Below are positions 10,816-22,355 of a DNA stretch of 64,000 bases, one piece after another. The notes under the pieces were generated by a model. That model searched no databases, was not told the origin of the DNA, and was given only the letters and a program-made list of their open reading frames with translations. Position numbers and translations under genes: made by a program. Numbering within the stretch: position 1 is the first letter of the stretch; every line of letters starts with the position of its first letter. Location of the stretch: NCBI GenBank assembly GCA_029216955.1, contig JANAVB010012195.1:1798864-1862863 (forward strand). Reading direction: 5' to 3'. The stretch comes from Iris pallida. Its lineage: Eukaryota > Streptophyta > Magnoliopsida > Asparagales > Iridaceae.

Positions 10816-11045
10816 AGCCTCATGTTACAGTGGGTGACAACACATGAGGCAGTGCCTCGGCTTTGCAAGCTATGTCACAGCAGAGTAACACCGCAAAGAA
10901 GCAAAAAGATTCATGCTGGGTAGTTTGGCACTACAATGAGGTTGGGCCTCATGCTACAGGTGGTATGACACCACATGAGGCAGTGCCTCGGCCTTGGGCT
11001 ATGTCATAGTGGTGTAGCACCACGAGAAAGCAAAAGACTTCATGC
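10816..11045. repeat. Two diverged ~128-bp direct repeats
   Basis: CCTCATG(T/C)TACAG followed by ACATGAGGCAGTGCCTCGGC occurs near 10818 and again near 10946, each followed by GCTATGTCA and later AAGCAAAA. A similar GAGGCACTGCCTCG string occurs in the solo gypsy LTR near 62890, hinting that this is decayed LTR DNA. The stretch from 11046 to 11373 has no gene I can recognise. Confidence 0.6.
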
Positions 11046-11373
11046 CAAAGACTCTTTAAAAGAACTCACCTAAAGTGTACGGATAGAGATGTAGGTCGTC
11101 TCTTGAGGGAAATCTTATAGACACCCAAAATACATACACCGAAACCAGACTGGCACAAGGCCTTTAGTGTGTAGCCAGAAGCGTAGTTGTTGTTATTATA
11201 TGAGTGGAAAGAATTATAGTTATGGTGCAGAATTCAAGGCTTAGTCCATTCTTGTATCATGCTGCCATTTAACCCATGCGGGAAGATTCAAGTCATAGTG
11301 ACATACATCCTAATACATGATGGACAGTCACTGTGGGAAACGCTTAACCCATATATAGAGATATATAGGGAAT

Positions 11374-12507
11374 TGTTGGTTTTTTTGCTTGTTGTTGTTG
11401 GTGTTTTGCTTTAGAAACTAAAAAGATAGTCCCACATTGGAAAAACTAAATGGATGATATCTCTATATAAGGCTTTGCTTGTGTTGAGAGATCACATGAA
11501 ATGTGGAGAGGCACATGGGTGCCATGTGGGGGCATTTTTCTAGTGGAAAGAAGAATAAACCAACAAAGAAGTATTAATGCTTTTTGTCATGCTCATGGGA
11601 TAATTCTCTCATGGAGCTAAGCTCCGAAGGAGCTTAGCAACTCGGACTCGGGCTCTAGGGCACAAAGTGGCACTTTGTTGGGACACTTTGCACTTAGCAC
11701 ATCAGCATCGGCGCAAGGTACCTTGTGCGCTCGTCTCTGCACGAGTCGCATGCGCAGGAGCCACGCAAGTGCACGCACAGGAGCTGCACAAGAGCTGCAA
11801 GGTCGCGGTACTGCTGCGTGCTGCATAGTCGCACAGATGTGCTGGTGCGCGCTGAGCTTCTGTGCGTCTGTGCTACAGTGTTGCTCTTCTGCGCGTCTGT
11901 GCTGTAGCAGGCTCGCGGGCTGACGGACTCAGTGGGCTAAGGGGAACAGGCGGCTATTGATGTGACTGATGGAAAGATTTGAGCGGTTATAGAAAGATTG
12001 AGTCAATTAATCTGATCCATCTTTTTTGGGTTTTGAATTTAGTTCATTCAAATCTTTTCATTATTCGCTTTTATCCTTTCGCAATCAGTTACGGCCAGGA
12101 ATAGAATTAAGGTTTCGATCCTTCTCTATAAATACTCCCTTTGTGCCTTCATTGAGGACTTACGCTAAAATAAAGAGACGAGGAGAGATGTGTCACCGCT
12201 GCCATTGAAGTTTTTCGAGTTTGTGAAAGGAGGTGACAGCGAGCGTTCCAGAAGTTCTTTCGAACTTTCTAGTTCCTAATAGCAGATCGCAATAGGCCGA
12301 ATCTTGCTTTGAACAACGATGATCTTTATCACCCCAGCAAAGTCGTTGCATCAACTCCGGTTGAGAACGATTATTCATCTTCGTTGCATCAACTCCGGTT
12401 GAGAACGATCAACAGAATTGCGGTGATCTATATTTCGCATGCTAAGTTGTTTTTATCCATCTCACTCTTTCTAAGAGATCAAAATTTCCATCAAACGATC
12501 TGTTTCA
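11374..12507 (+). mobile_element. Solo Ty1/copia LTR
   Basis: Starts TGTTGGTTTTTTTG after GGAAT (11369-11373) and ends CTGTTTCA before GGAAT (12508-12512), so it has a perfect 5-bp target duplication. It contains AGTCCCACATTGG, common in plant copia U3 regions, and two TATA boxes (CTCTATATAAGG near 11462 and CTCTATAAATACTCC near 12123). A direct duplication of GTTGCATCAACTCCGGTTG lies near 12340-12410. A 240-bp GC-rich stretch (11660-11930) gives overlapping short open frames that I do not consider genes. No internal domain follows, consistent with LTR-LTR recombination. Confidence 0.75.
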
Positions 12508-12599
12508 GGAATAACAATATTAATGTAGCAAAGTTGCCAACAAAAAATATGCTAAAATGATAGCAGTTAGAACTGCTGAAACTAACAATAGAGTTGCTG

Positions 12600-13230
12600 A
12601 GAACTATGAATGATTTTAGCAGTGAAAACTCATAAAAAATTTGCTAATAAGATTAGCCGAATAGCATGCTGGACTCAAAGCGAGATTCGACCGTCTCCGT
12701 TGGTCCATTCCCAGAAACCAGCAACTTTGAAGAAATTCTAGAATGCTCTTGTAAGTTACCACCCTTCCTTGGATAGAGCACTGATGTACGTGCTTTAACA
12801 AAGGCACTTGGAACAAAGCACTCGATTGCTTTATAGAGTTTTTCCTATTCTCTATAGTTCTACATGTGACTGACGTCCGCTTTATATAGAAGAGACCCAC
12901 TTCTTGGTCGGTTACAACTGACCACATAAGTGGTCATAAAAGGTGTCGTAAAGATATAAGCATTTATGAAGGCGTGTCTTGAAAGCACGCGTTGTTACGT
13001 GAACGTGGGCATGAAAGTAGGTTACAGGAACAGAACAGTCTGTCGTGAGGCTACCCGCCAGCTCTGCATTGATATGCGTTCTGCGGAGCTCCTACGCTGC
13101 GGGCACGAAGCGCCAAAATGCACTAGATCTCCGCGAACGTGCGAAGTGTGCCATCAAAGTGTCATTTTTCGCCCTCCATCTATGTATGATCTATGCCCTT
13201 AGCTAAGAAGAGATTTCTCCAAAAAAATAT
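12600..13230 (-). mobile_element. Probable copia LTR fragment, minus strand
   Basis: Read on the minus strand it has a TATA box (CTTCTATATAAAGCGG, near 12870-12890) followed by U5-like sequence, in the style of plant copia LTRs. Ends were not defined and no partner LTR was found. Short frames here (12616-12927 minus, 12966-13202 plus) have no recognisable domains. Confidence 0.4.
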
Positions 13231-13845
13231 GTGACAAAACAAATAATTATTGTGAGATTTGAAGCTTGCCCACTAATAAAAATCGCCAACCATACCAACC
13301 ATTAAGCTAACACATCTCATGTATACAAAATAATAAATGAATACTCGAATATTAAAATACACACACATGGGATTAGCTAGTTGCAAATTAGCTCAGAAAA
13401 GAAAAAATATATCTTTTTTTAGATTTCACAACAGCTTAAAATGATTGCATAGAGAGCATCAAAGCTTCATGAAATTGCTATAAGAGCATAAAGTTTGTTG
13501 AAATTATGATAAGAGACCCTAAATGCCGCATTTTCTTTGTTTTGCAAAGAAAACACCCGCGTTTTCTATGCATGGATATTTATTAACAAACATTAATCCT
13601 TCCCATTCAGTTAATATACAGTATTTAATTAAGAATGTGTAGAGAAAGTCATTCGGGATGATGTTTAATTTACATAATTGTTAAAAAAAACCCTTATGAA
13701 TGGTGTATTTTTGACATTTTTTTAATATGCTCGATGATCCAATGGCTATATGTTTTTACAATATAGTATGCATGTGTGTGTGTGTAACAATAGAATATAT
13801 ATGATTTTTTTGTTTACTATTGAAGTAATAACATCATCGGTACGT
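13231..13845. other. AT-rich, no gene seen
   Basis: Low-complexity AT-rich sequence with no recognisable coding frame. A short (TG)n tract occurs near 13770-13786. Confidence 0.5.
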
Positions 13846-13930
13846 GGATGTTGTGAGTTTGAATCTTTCCATACACAATGCTAAAAAGTTTAAAAAACTG
13901 CATATAGAAAGATTCGAACCCACAACCTCC
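13846..13930. repeat. ~29-bp inverted repeat with tRNA B-box-like arms
   Basis: The left arm (13846-13875, GTTGTGAGTTTGAATCTTTC) and right arm (13901-13930) are inverted copies; the right arm read on the minus strand contains GGTTCGAATC, a pol III B-box match. A 25-bp spacer separates them. The arms may derive from two opposed SINE heads or a small foldback element. Confidence 0.65.
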
Positions 13931-13987
13931 ATATTCTAATTTTACAAAATCAAAAAATAACCAAAATTCTCCATATAACATGGTTTT

Positions 13988-14342
<355 letters not shown>

Positions 14343-14630
14343 AGACTACTCATTCCATTCTCGTCTAGGTGGCGAACAACGGTGAAAAAACGTAATCCTT
14401 CGGAAGGAACTTTTTTGTGCACAATACGTCCTTCCAAAATGTGTATATCTTAATTTATTGTAATTTTTTTAACAACTAAATTATTTATTACGCTGTTTCG
14501 ATGGACATTTTGAATCTAAAAAAATATAATTTATCCAAAAATTATCCTCTTAGAGCAATATCAAAACACTTTGATGTTCTTTATGCAAAATTTTGGCTTC
14601 AAAATAATAATCAAATTAATAATGTCATAT

Positions 14631-14807
14631 TATTACTTCTCCCGAAGGTCCAGAAGACCAAGTCAGATATTGGATATGATTATATTTTGTTAGTTTGAAT
14701 TTTGATCTTGTTGTTACATCTTGATAGTTTAGTTTGTTATTTTGGTTAAGATTTTGATTTTGTACTTATCCTTTAGTTTCAAATCATGTAACATTTATCT
14801 ATATATT
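14631..14807 (+). repeat. Ale copia 5' LTR, left part
   Basis: Starts TATTACTTCTCCCG (a decayed TGTTAC start) right after CATAT, and matches 31920-32100 closely. It is cut at 14807 by the copia at 14808 and resumes at 21990. Confidence 0.88.
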
Positions 14808-15597
14808 TGTTGGATTTTTCATCAAAACTTCGGATTAAAATCTGCAACAAAATGAAATAAATTAAAAGTTACCGGCCTCCGGGGAAGTCGCGCACATAGC
14901 ACTTCCCTAAGAGTTAGTTCGGGTCTATGTGCAGACTGAATCCGAACGCCCCTAGTGGTAAAATCTCTGCTACACCGGAATCTCGTTACCGCACACGACG
15001 TCGAGAGAATGACCCCGACTAAGCTCCGCCCAGAGCAACAACAAAAAATAGCAACGATCTTGAGAAGATGAGAATTTCATAGAGAAAATATTTTATGTGT
15101 AATGGATGAAGGAATGGGACATAATATATATAGGCATTTTCCAACGTAGGAAAATAATGGCAGATTAATGAGCCAATTAAAACGAACGTTACAAAACGTT
15201 TTTCAGCACATAGTTCATTGAACCTGGACGGAATTTGAATAGTGAACGTTACGCAATTTAAAAAGTTTGTAACGGTCAGAAGTTTTAGAAAGGAGCAAAA
15301 AATCTTGTAGGGTCTCGGCCCGAACTCGAAGAGGAAATCGAATCGGCGTTCGGCACCCGCAGATATGGGCACGTACCCGCATCCGTTACGTACGCCGAAC
15401 CAAACCGAACCGAGCCGGGCCGAGCGACGACGGCGGCGTACGCGTGTGGCCCATGGAGCTCCCACACATAACTTTTAATGAAGCAAAAGAGGGAGTGGTA
15501 ATATATACACACATCTCTCCTCTTGCCAAACCGATGTGGGACTAAAGGTTTGATGGAGACTTGAGCTTTTGCTCATAAAGAGCAACAGCAGCTAACA
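14808..15597 (-). repeat. 3' LTR of the nested copia
   Basis: 790 bp, TGTTGGATTTTTCATC to GCAGCTAACA as read on plus. On the minus strand its U3 has AGTCCCACATCGG and a TATATATTA promoter-like box. It matches 21200-21984 with scattered changes. Confidence 0.92.
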
Positions 15598-16218
15598 ATC
15601 CCCCCAAAAGGTCAAGTTTCAAGGTAATAAAGAAGGAGAATAAGATAAGAGTAAGAGAATTTCTGGGCAGTTGTATACTATGCATAAATGAGATGGACTA
15701 CAGCCTTGAATCTCACGTAGTGACTATTGTCTTTGTCTGAAGAAGAGCTTGATGGACTACGCCTTGAATCAGTCTTCTTGAACCAGACTCAGAAAATAGC
15801 ACATATTGTACGCTAGAGGTACTTAGGTCTATCGGATGGCGCGTTCGGTTGGTCATGCGCACTTTTACACATTCATAAGAGTTTTCTAGGATCGCCTTGT
15901 CCTATAGTCACAGCCCTCACGACCTCTCATATAGGTAAGTCCTTAAGTATTGGTGATAGTAATCAACCCTGCATATCATGCTTGGACTTATTAAGAGTTT
16001 AAACTCACCCTATCCATATCACAAAAGGAACACTGTCACCATAGGGATGGGGTATAAATGTACACATGTACAGCCTCCTGAGCTTTTATTTTAAAGAGAA
16101 TTTAATCTCAGGTCAGTGTTCCATAATAGTCACCTAGTCCAGCTTGTTCCTACCCATTGAACCGGCTTCTAGGGATCTCCAGTCAGACTCGGTTGGGTTG
16201 CCACTGCTGGTGACTATA
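15598..16218 (-). other. 3' untranslated part and polypurine tract of nested copia
   Basis: Lies between the RNase H end and the 3' LTR. The PPT (minus: CCTTTTGGGGGGAT) is immediately next to the LTR. No other coding signal seen. Confidence 0.8.
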
Positions 16219-17799
16219 CTATGGGCTTAACCCCATCCCCCTCGATGATTCTACGATCAATGTCCTAGACAGACCCTTCGTCAAGTGGTCTGCAAGGTTC
16301 TTTTCTGACTTTATATAGTCAAGAACCACATATTTGCCCAATAGGCTCTTTATTGACTTGAAGCGCACCTGCAGGTGCCTCTTTATCTTAGCATTCACAG
16401 AATCATGCTTTAGTAGTTCTATAATAGATTTATTATCACAGTTTATAGAAATTGCAGGAAAAGGATGAACAGAAACATGTATATGCATAATAAGATTTCT
16501 AAGCCATTCGGCTTCTGAACAGGTAGTGTCTAAAGCTATCATCTCAGAGTCCATAGTACTTCTGGCAATGATAGTCTGTTTACATGATCCCCAGGAGATC
16601 GCAGCTCCTACTAGGGTAAAAATATATCCAGTAGTGGATTTCACATCATGTGAATCAGTTACCCAATTTGCATCGGAGTAACCTTCTATGATATCAGGGT
16701 ATCTAGTATAATAAAGTTTATAATCTAGAGTTCCCTTAAGATATCTAAATACTCTGTCCAAAGCAGTCTAGTGTGATTGGTTTGGGTTACTAGTATATCT
16801 GCTTAGTCTCCCAATAGCAAATGTAATATCAGGTCTGGTCCTATTTGTTATGCATATAAGGGTCCCAATTATTTGTAAATATCTATGTTGTTCTATGTGT
16901 GTTTCTTCATTCTTTTTTAGAACAATGTTACTGTCAAAAGGAGTAAGGGCAAGTTTTTTGTCAAAATACTTAAACTTTCTTAGCATTTTCTTAATTGAAT
17001 ATGCTAAGGATAGAGTATATCCCTCATTGCATTTGGACACTTGCATTCCTAGGATCGGGTTTGCCTCACCTAGGTCTTTCATATCAAACTTGTTAGATAA
17101 ATAATTCTTAGTGTTATTTATTAGTTCCAGTGAAGATCATAGAATAAGGATGTCATCAACATACAAGCATAGAATGACACAACTTCCATTTGTATTTTTA
17201 GAATACAAACATTTATCATATTCATTTGGCACGAAACCAAATTCTAAAATGACTTTGTCACATTTGTTGTACCGTTGCTTGGGAGCTTGCTTTAGGCCAT
17301 AAAGAGAATTTACTAATCTACAAACCTTGTTTTCTTGACCTTTAGCAATGAAACCTTCAGGTTGCTCCATATAGATCTTTTCTTCTAAATCTCCATTTAG
17401 AAATACTGTCTTTACATCCATTTGATTGATCAGCTAGTCATAGATGGAAGCCAAGGCTACAAGGGTTCTAATAGAAGAAATCCTAGCAATAGGAGAGTAG
17501 GTATCAAAATAATCTAATTCTTTTTTCTGGGTAAAATCTTTGGCTACTAGCCTAGCCTTGTATTTTTCTATGGTACCATCGACTCTAAGTTTCTTTTTAA
17601 AGATCCACTTACAACCTATGGGTTTGCTGCCTAAAGGAAGGTCTGCTAAAAACCAAGTATTGTTCTCCATAATGGAGTTGTACTCATTATTAATAGCTTC
17701 TTTCCAAAAAGGGGCATCAGGAGAGGATATGACTTCTTCGTAAGTTGAGGGATCACCCTCTATCAAAAATGTGAAGAATCCTTCTCCTAAATTATTTTC
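16219..17799 (-). pseudogene. Copia RT and RNase H, decayed
   Basis: The minus-strand frames run from the RT start (WKEAINNEYNSIMENNTW, then GCKWIFKKK near 17600) through QMDVKTVFLNGDL and SLYGLKQAPKQ to the catalytic LYVDDILIL near 17140, then DLGEANPILGMQV and an RNase H with [24 protein letters not shown] and a DN-K near 16430. The DD pair of RT is kept. In-frame stops lie near 17431, 17136 and 16767. The first two fall within RT, between conserved motifs, so no full-length product is possible. Confidence 0.9.
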
Positions 17800-19276
17800 A
17801 ATCCTTTCTTTTTTTACTCCTTCTAGGTTCTATGACTTGTTCAGGTTGAGAACTAGGTACTGGATCATAAGAACTAGTAGATGGAGTAAGAGAAGGGTTA
17901 GAGGAAGATGAAGGGGTTCTATCCTTGAAGGAAAAAATGTTCTCAAAGTAAACTGCATCTCTAGCTTCAATAATTGTGTTATTAGATATTTTATTTACTT
18001 CAGAATAGGTTACAAAAAATCTATTGGCTTGCTATCTAGGGCATATCCTATGAACACAACATCTACAGTCTTAGGTCCTATCTTCCTCTTTTTTGGTTCA
18101 GGAATTCCTACCTTAGCTAGACATCTCCAAACTTTGAGGTAATTAATCCTATGGGTTCGACCTTTCTATAACTCATATGGGATTTTATCATTAGTCTTAT
18201 TGGGTATCCTATTAAGGATATAACAGGCTGACAATAAGGCTTCTTCCCAAAGATTATTAGGGGCACCTGAGCTGAGAAGCATGGCATTAACCATGTCTAA
18301 CATAGTGCGATTCTTTCTTTCAGCAACTCCGTTGGACTATGGTGAATAAGGAGCGGTAACCTCATGAATAATTCTATGCTCTTCACAGAAGTTAGTTATG
18401 TCATTTGAGGTATACTCTCCACCACGATCTGATCTAAGGATCTTAAACTTTTTATCTAACTGGTTCTCAACTTCAGATTTATAGACCTTGAATCTGTCTA
18501 GAACTTCATCTTTGGTCTTAAGGAGATAGGTATAACAATACTTTGAATGATCATCAATAAAAGTGACAAAGTATTTTCTACCTCCTCGGGTTAAAACTCT
18601 ATTGGAATCACAAACATCACTATGGATAAGTTCTAGGAGTTCAGAATCTCTATGGACATATTTGAAAGGTAATCTGGTATGTTTGGCTTGAACACAAATC
18701 TCACATTTGTGTTCATCATCTATAGGAGTTTTAGGGATAAGATCTAAGTTCATCATTCTTTTAATGGATTCTAAATTCACATGACCTAGTCTACCATGCC
18801 AAACATTTGAGGATTCAACATTTGCAATAAAAGAAGGAATTGAACTTTTATTCATAGTACTTAAAATAAAAAGTCCATCTTTCACAAATTCGTTTCCCAC
18901 AAACAGATCATTCTTAGAGAAAACTATTTTATTTGCCTCCATTATAATTTTGTATCCTGAGGCTACAATGAGGGATCCACTAACAAGGTTTCTTCTAACA
19001 GACGGCACATGAAGCACATCATGGAGAGGTAGAATTTTTCCTGATGTTATCTTCAGATCTATTCTTCCTCTTTCCATAATTCGTGTCGTTGAGCCATCTC
19101 CTAGAGTCACGCCTCCTCCACCTGATTCCTGATAGGTTGAAAAACATGAGCGATCAAATAAAACGTGAATATTAGCTCTAGAATCCAACCACCAATCATC
19201 AGAATGGAAAGAAAGGTTTACTACAGGTTGAAAGCTTACAGACCTGAAGGAGCTGGAAGACCCATTCAGAATCATG
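17800..19276 (-). pseudogene. Copia protease and integrase, decayed
   Basis: The protease is seen as WWLDSRANIHV near 19180; family members have DSGA, so the Gly next to the catalytic Asp is changed to Arg. The integrase has WHGRLGHVNLESIKRM (GAG-pre-integrase), an HKCEICVQAK zinc part, then IHSDVC, FVTFIDDHSKYCYTYLL and SDRGGEYTSNDITNFCEEH. A stop interrupts APYSP...SNGVAERKN near 18338, where the family has a Gln codon. Downstream to 17800 several frames alternate. Confidence 0.88.
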
Positions 19277-20230
19277 TTAGCCTCTGGCTTGCCTTTTTCC
19301 TTTGTAGGTGGTATGGATAGGTTCTTTCTTCCTTTGGAAGCAGTTGATGGCTGTATGGTTGGTTCTACCACACACAAAACAAAGTCTTCTTTGATCCTGA
19401 GTCTGACCAAAGTTCCTAGGTTTCTGAGGTTGATGGTGTTGAGGGTTTTGATGATTAAGATTTTGGAAATGAGGGTTGTGGTGATTTGGTTGAAAACTCT
19501 GATTCTTTTTGAAGGAGTTTTTCTTGGGTTTGAGATGGTGGTTGACCTTGGATTTGCTATGGCTTTCTACTAGGTTTACCCTAGCTATGGCATTAGACCT
19601 AGCTTTGGCCTTTGCCCTATATTCTTCTTCTGTTCTAAGTTTCTTTAGAGCTTGAGGGTATGTAATGGTTCCTTGTAGGAAGAGGAGATCCTTTGCCACA
19701 TTAGACCAAGAAGGAGGAAGTTTGTCTATTAAGCATCCTATTTTATGCTCAGTAGAAAAGAAAGTTCCTTTGGCTTGAACCTGTCTAAGGTGTTCTTGGA
19801 ATTCATGGATTTGGTCATTGATAGGTTTGTTATCTACCATGACATATCGGTTGAATGTGGAGGAATTGAATCTATCAATTCCAGCATCATTACAACCATA
19901 TTCATCTTCCAAAGCATCCCAGAGTTCTTTAGCACTTTTATACTCAAAAAATATATCGTAGAGTGACTCAGACATAGCGCTTAAGATTCTGTGGAAGCAG
20001 TGGTAGTCAATTTCCTTAGGGGTCTTAGGTTTGGAGGAGGAGGATGACTTGGATACCCCTACGTCAGACTCAGTCTTATCAGAATCATTTGAGATGGGTG
20101 TGGACCCATCAATGGCTGAAATTAGGTCTAAAGTGGTAAGCTAAAATTTCATCTGGCCCTGCCACATCTTGAAGTAGGTGCCATTGAATTTTGCAGACTT
20201 TGCAGAAAAGGTCTATTCCTTGGCAGACAT
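19277..20230 (-). pseudogene. Copia gag, decayed
   Basis: The likely start is ATG at 20230 (MSAKE). Two stops occur within the first 35 codons, then a long open stretch from about 20140. It contains SLYDIFFEYKSAKELWDALE, an EHLRQVQAKG and LPPSWSNVAKDLLF region typical of UBN2-type copia gag, and a zinc knuckle CFVCGRTNHTAINC (CX2CX4HX4C) near 19340. A retroelement nucleocapsid, it would package RNA if intact. Confidence 0.88.
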
Positions 20231-20354
20231 GTTTTCAAAAAAGTCTGTAAAAATTTAAATTTACTTAATAAGATGGCTTAAGCTAAAAATTTAACAATTT
20301 AAATGATTTTAGTAATAGACCTTTAAAATTTTTGTTTTTCAAGTTTTGATAAGG

Positions 20355-20480
20355 TTGGGTTAGCTGTAGGGGCCGGATCCCAGCAAGCGGTGCTTCACTA
20401 GGAAAACTTAAGTACCGGTCGCTTAGACGAATTTTTGCCTTGTTGACAGAAGGGCCCTTTTGGCTTGTTCCTAACCAAAT
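20355..20480 (-). repeat. Shared hairpin module, copy C (copia leader)
   Basis: Contains GGGTTAGCTGTAGGGG, then CCCAGCAAGCGG, CTTAAGTACCG and a GACAGAAGGGCCC...GGCTTGTTCC end. GTTAGCTG (20359-20366) can pair with CAGCAAGC (20381-20388) with one mismatch and one wobble. Located in the 5' leader, 125 bp upstream of gag. Homologues are at 26090-26230 and 26525-26645 in a different element. Confidence 0.8.
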
Positions 20481-21199
20481 ATCAACTTTAGAACTTTAAA
20501 GTTAACAGAATTTTACTAAATCAATTAACTCTTTAATTTAGCCTAAATTAAAATATTGAGTAAAAGAGGTTACTCTACTAGTATTGACAAAATGTGCTAG
20601 TACGATATTCTTATGAAGATTGTTAATTTAGTACTAGAGATTTACCACATACAAATATTTCTATATTAAGAAATCAGCAACTAGAAATGTTATATATCAC
20701 TAGTAACAACTCTTAATAGAGTAGTAAAAGTTTTTAATTTAGCAAATCAAATTTGTTAACACTTAACAGATTTAGCAAATTTAGCACTACAGATTTTGCA
20801 AATCAATTTTTCCACTTAACCACTATTCTGTGAATAACCACTATTCTGTGAACAAATTTTCAAATCAAATTTAGCAGTACAAGATAGTAAAGATTTCTAA
20901 TTTAGCAAATCAAATTTACTACTATAAAATTCTTAACAGTAGCATAAACGTTGTAGCAAAGACTAGTATGAAATATATATATGGAGAATTGATATCCTAA
21001 TAGAAAATTTAATCAGCCAATTTAATCAACTATGATATTTAATCAGCTTGCTCGACTAGTGCTACAATAAGAGATGTTTGCTAGTTAGCAAAGACGAGTA
21101 TGGTCGATGAACAGCAGTAAGCTAATATGTTTTAATAATTTGTTAACAAAGACTTGGAAATAGTTGTAACAGTGAATTAATCAAAGCTAACTCTTAGAT
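20481..21199 (-). other. Copia 5' leader, no gene
   Basis: AT-rich leader between the 5' LTR and gag, with many TTTAGCAAATCAAATTT-like short repeats (20740-20950). No coding frame seen. Confidence 0.7.
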
Positions 21200-21984
21200 T
21201 GTTGGATTTTTCTTCAAAACTTCGAATTAAAATCTGCAACAAAATGAAATAAATTAAAAGTTACCGGCCTCCAGGGAAGTCGTGCACGTAGCACTGTCCT
21301 ACGAGTTAGTTCGGGTCTATGTGCAGACTGAATCCGAACGCCCCTAGTGGTAAAATCTTCGCTCCACCAGAATCTCGTTACCGCACACGATGTTGAGAGA
21401 ATGACCCCGACTTAGCTCCCCCCAGAGTAACAACAAAGAATATCAGCGATCTTGAGAAGACGAGAATTTCAGAGAGGAAATATTTTCTATGTAATGGATG
21501 AAGGAATAGGACAGGATATATATAGGCATTTTCCAACGTAGGAGAATAATGGCAGATTAATTAGCCAATTAAAACGAACATTACAAAACGTTTTTCAGCA
21601 TATGGTTCATTGAACCTGGACGGAATTTGAATAGAACGTTATAGAATTTAAAAAATTTGTAATGGTCAGGAGTTTTAGAAAGGAGCAAAAAATCTTTTAG
21701 GTCTCGGCGCGAACTCGAAGAGGAAATCGAAACGGCATTCGGCGCCTGCAGATGTGGGTACGTACCCGCACCCGTTACGTATGCCGAACCGAACCGAACC
21801 GAGCCGAGCCGGGCCGGGCAGCAGCGCGCGTGTGGCCCATGGAGCTCCCACGTACAACTTTTAATGAAGCAAAAGAGGGAGTGGTAAAATATACACACAT
21901 CCCTCCTCTTGCCAAACCGATGTGGGACTAAAGGTTTGATGGAGACTTGAGCTTTTGCTCATAAAGAGCAGCAAAAGCTAACAA
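21200..21984 (-). repeat. 5' LTR of the nested copia
   Basis: 785 bp, TGTTGGATTTTTCTTC to GCAAAAGCTAACA on plus, followed by the duplication ATATT. Near-identical in layout to 14808-15597. Confidence 0.92.
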
Positions 21985-21989
21985 TATTT

Positions 21990-22061
21990 CAATACAATTA
22001 TATTCTCTCACGCTGAAAGTAATAAACAAAATATCAATATTCTCAAGTTTAAATATTAATA
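21990..22061 (+). repeat. Ale copia 5' LTR, right part
   Basis: Continues the LTR split at 14807; matches 32118-32190 and ends AATATTAATA just before the primer site. Confidence 0.85.
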
Positions 22062-22355
22062 TGGTATCAGAGCAAGATTCATCCTTGGTCGCTCCTCCAC
22101 GTTATGCTCCAGTGTTCACAAAGGTGGATCCTTATCTCATCCACCCTTCTGACAGTTCCAGCAACAATCTTTTACTCTCCTCTTCTTGAAGGGGACAACT
22201 ACGCATCTTGGGAACGCGACATTTTAAAGGCCCTCAATGCAAAAGGAAAGCTAGCTTTCATTGATGGCTTTTTACCACCACCAACAAATGATGGAGAATC
22301 CATTCCAAGGGTAAACCTCGCAGCACTGATCTCTCCCTTTCTCCTTGCTATATAG
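22062..22355 (+). pseudogene. Ale copia PBS and gag start, interrupted
   Basis: TGGTATCAGAGC at 22062-22073 is the standard primer site complementary to initiator-Met tRNA. The gag follows at once: VFTKVDPYLIHPSDSSSNN, then after a frameshift near 22180 GDNYASWERDILKALNAKGKLAFIDG, the UBN2-type gag start of Ale/Retrofit elements. It is cut by the insertion at 22356. Confidence 0.88.

Larger units (their letters stand above)
14808..21984 (-). mobile_element. Full-length Ty1/copia element, minus strand
   Basis: LTRs lie at 14808-15597 and 21200-21984 (TGTTGG...CTAACA), flanked by ATATT at 14803-14807 and 21985-21989. A PPT (TTTTGGGGGGAT on the minus strand) abuts the left LTR, proving minus orientation. 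Domain order is gag, protease, integrase, RT, RNase H, as in Pseudoviridae. Several stop codons and frame breaks disable it. The bases next to the 5' LTR do not fit the usual initiator-Met PBS. Residues such as the RNase H end [13 protein letters not shown] point to the Tork/TAR side of copia; the lineage is not certain. Confidence 0.92.

Noticed and set aside
11617..11923. Cys/Ala-rich frames on both strands
   Set aside because: They lie in the GC-rich part of a solo copia LTR and match no family I know.
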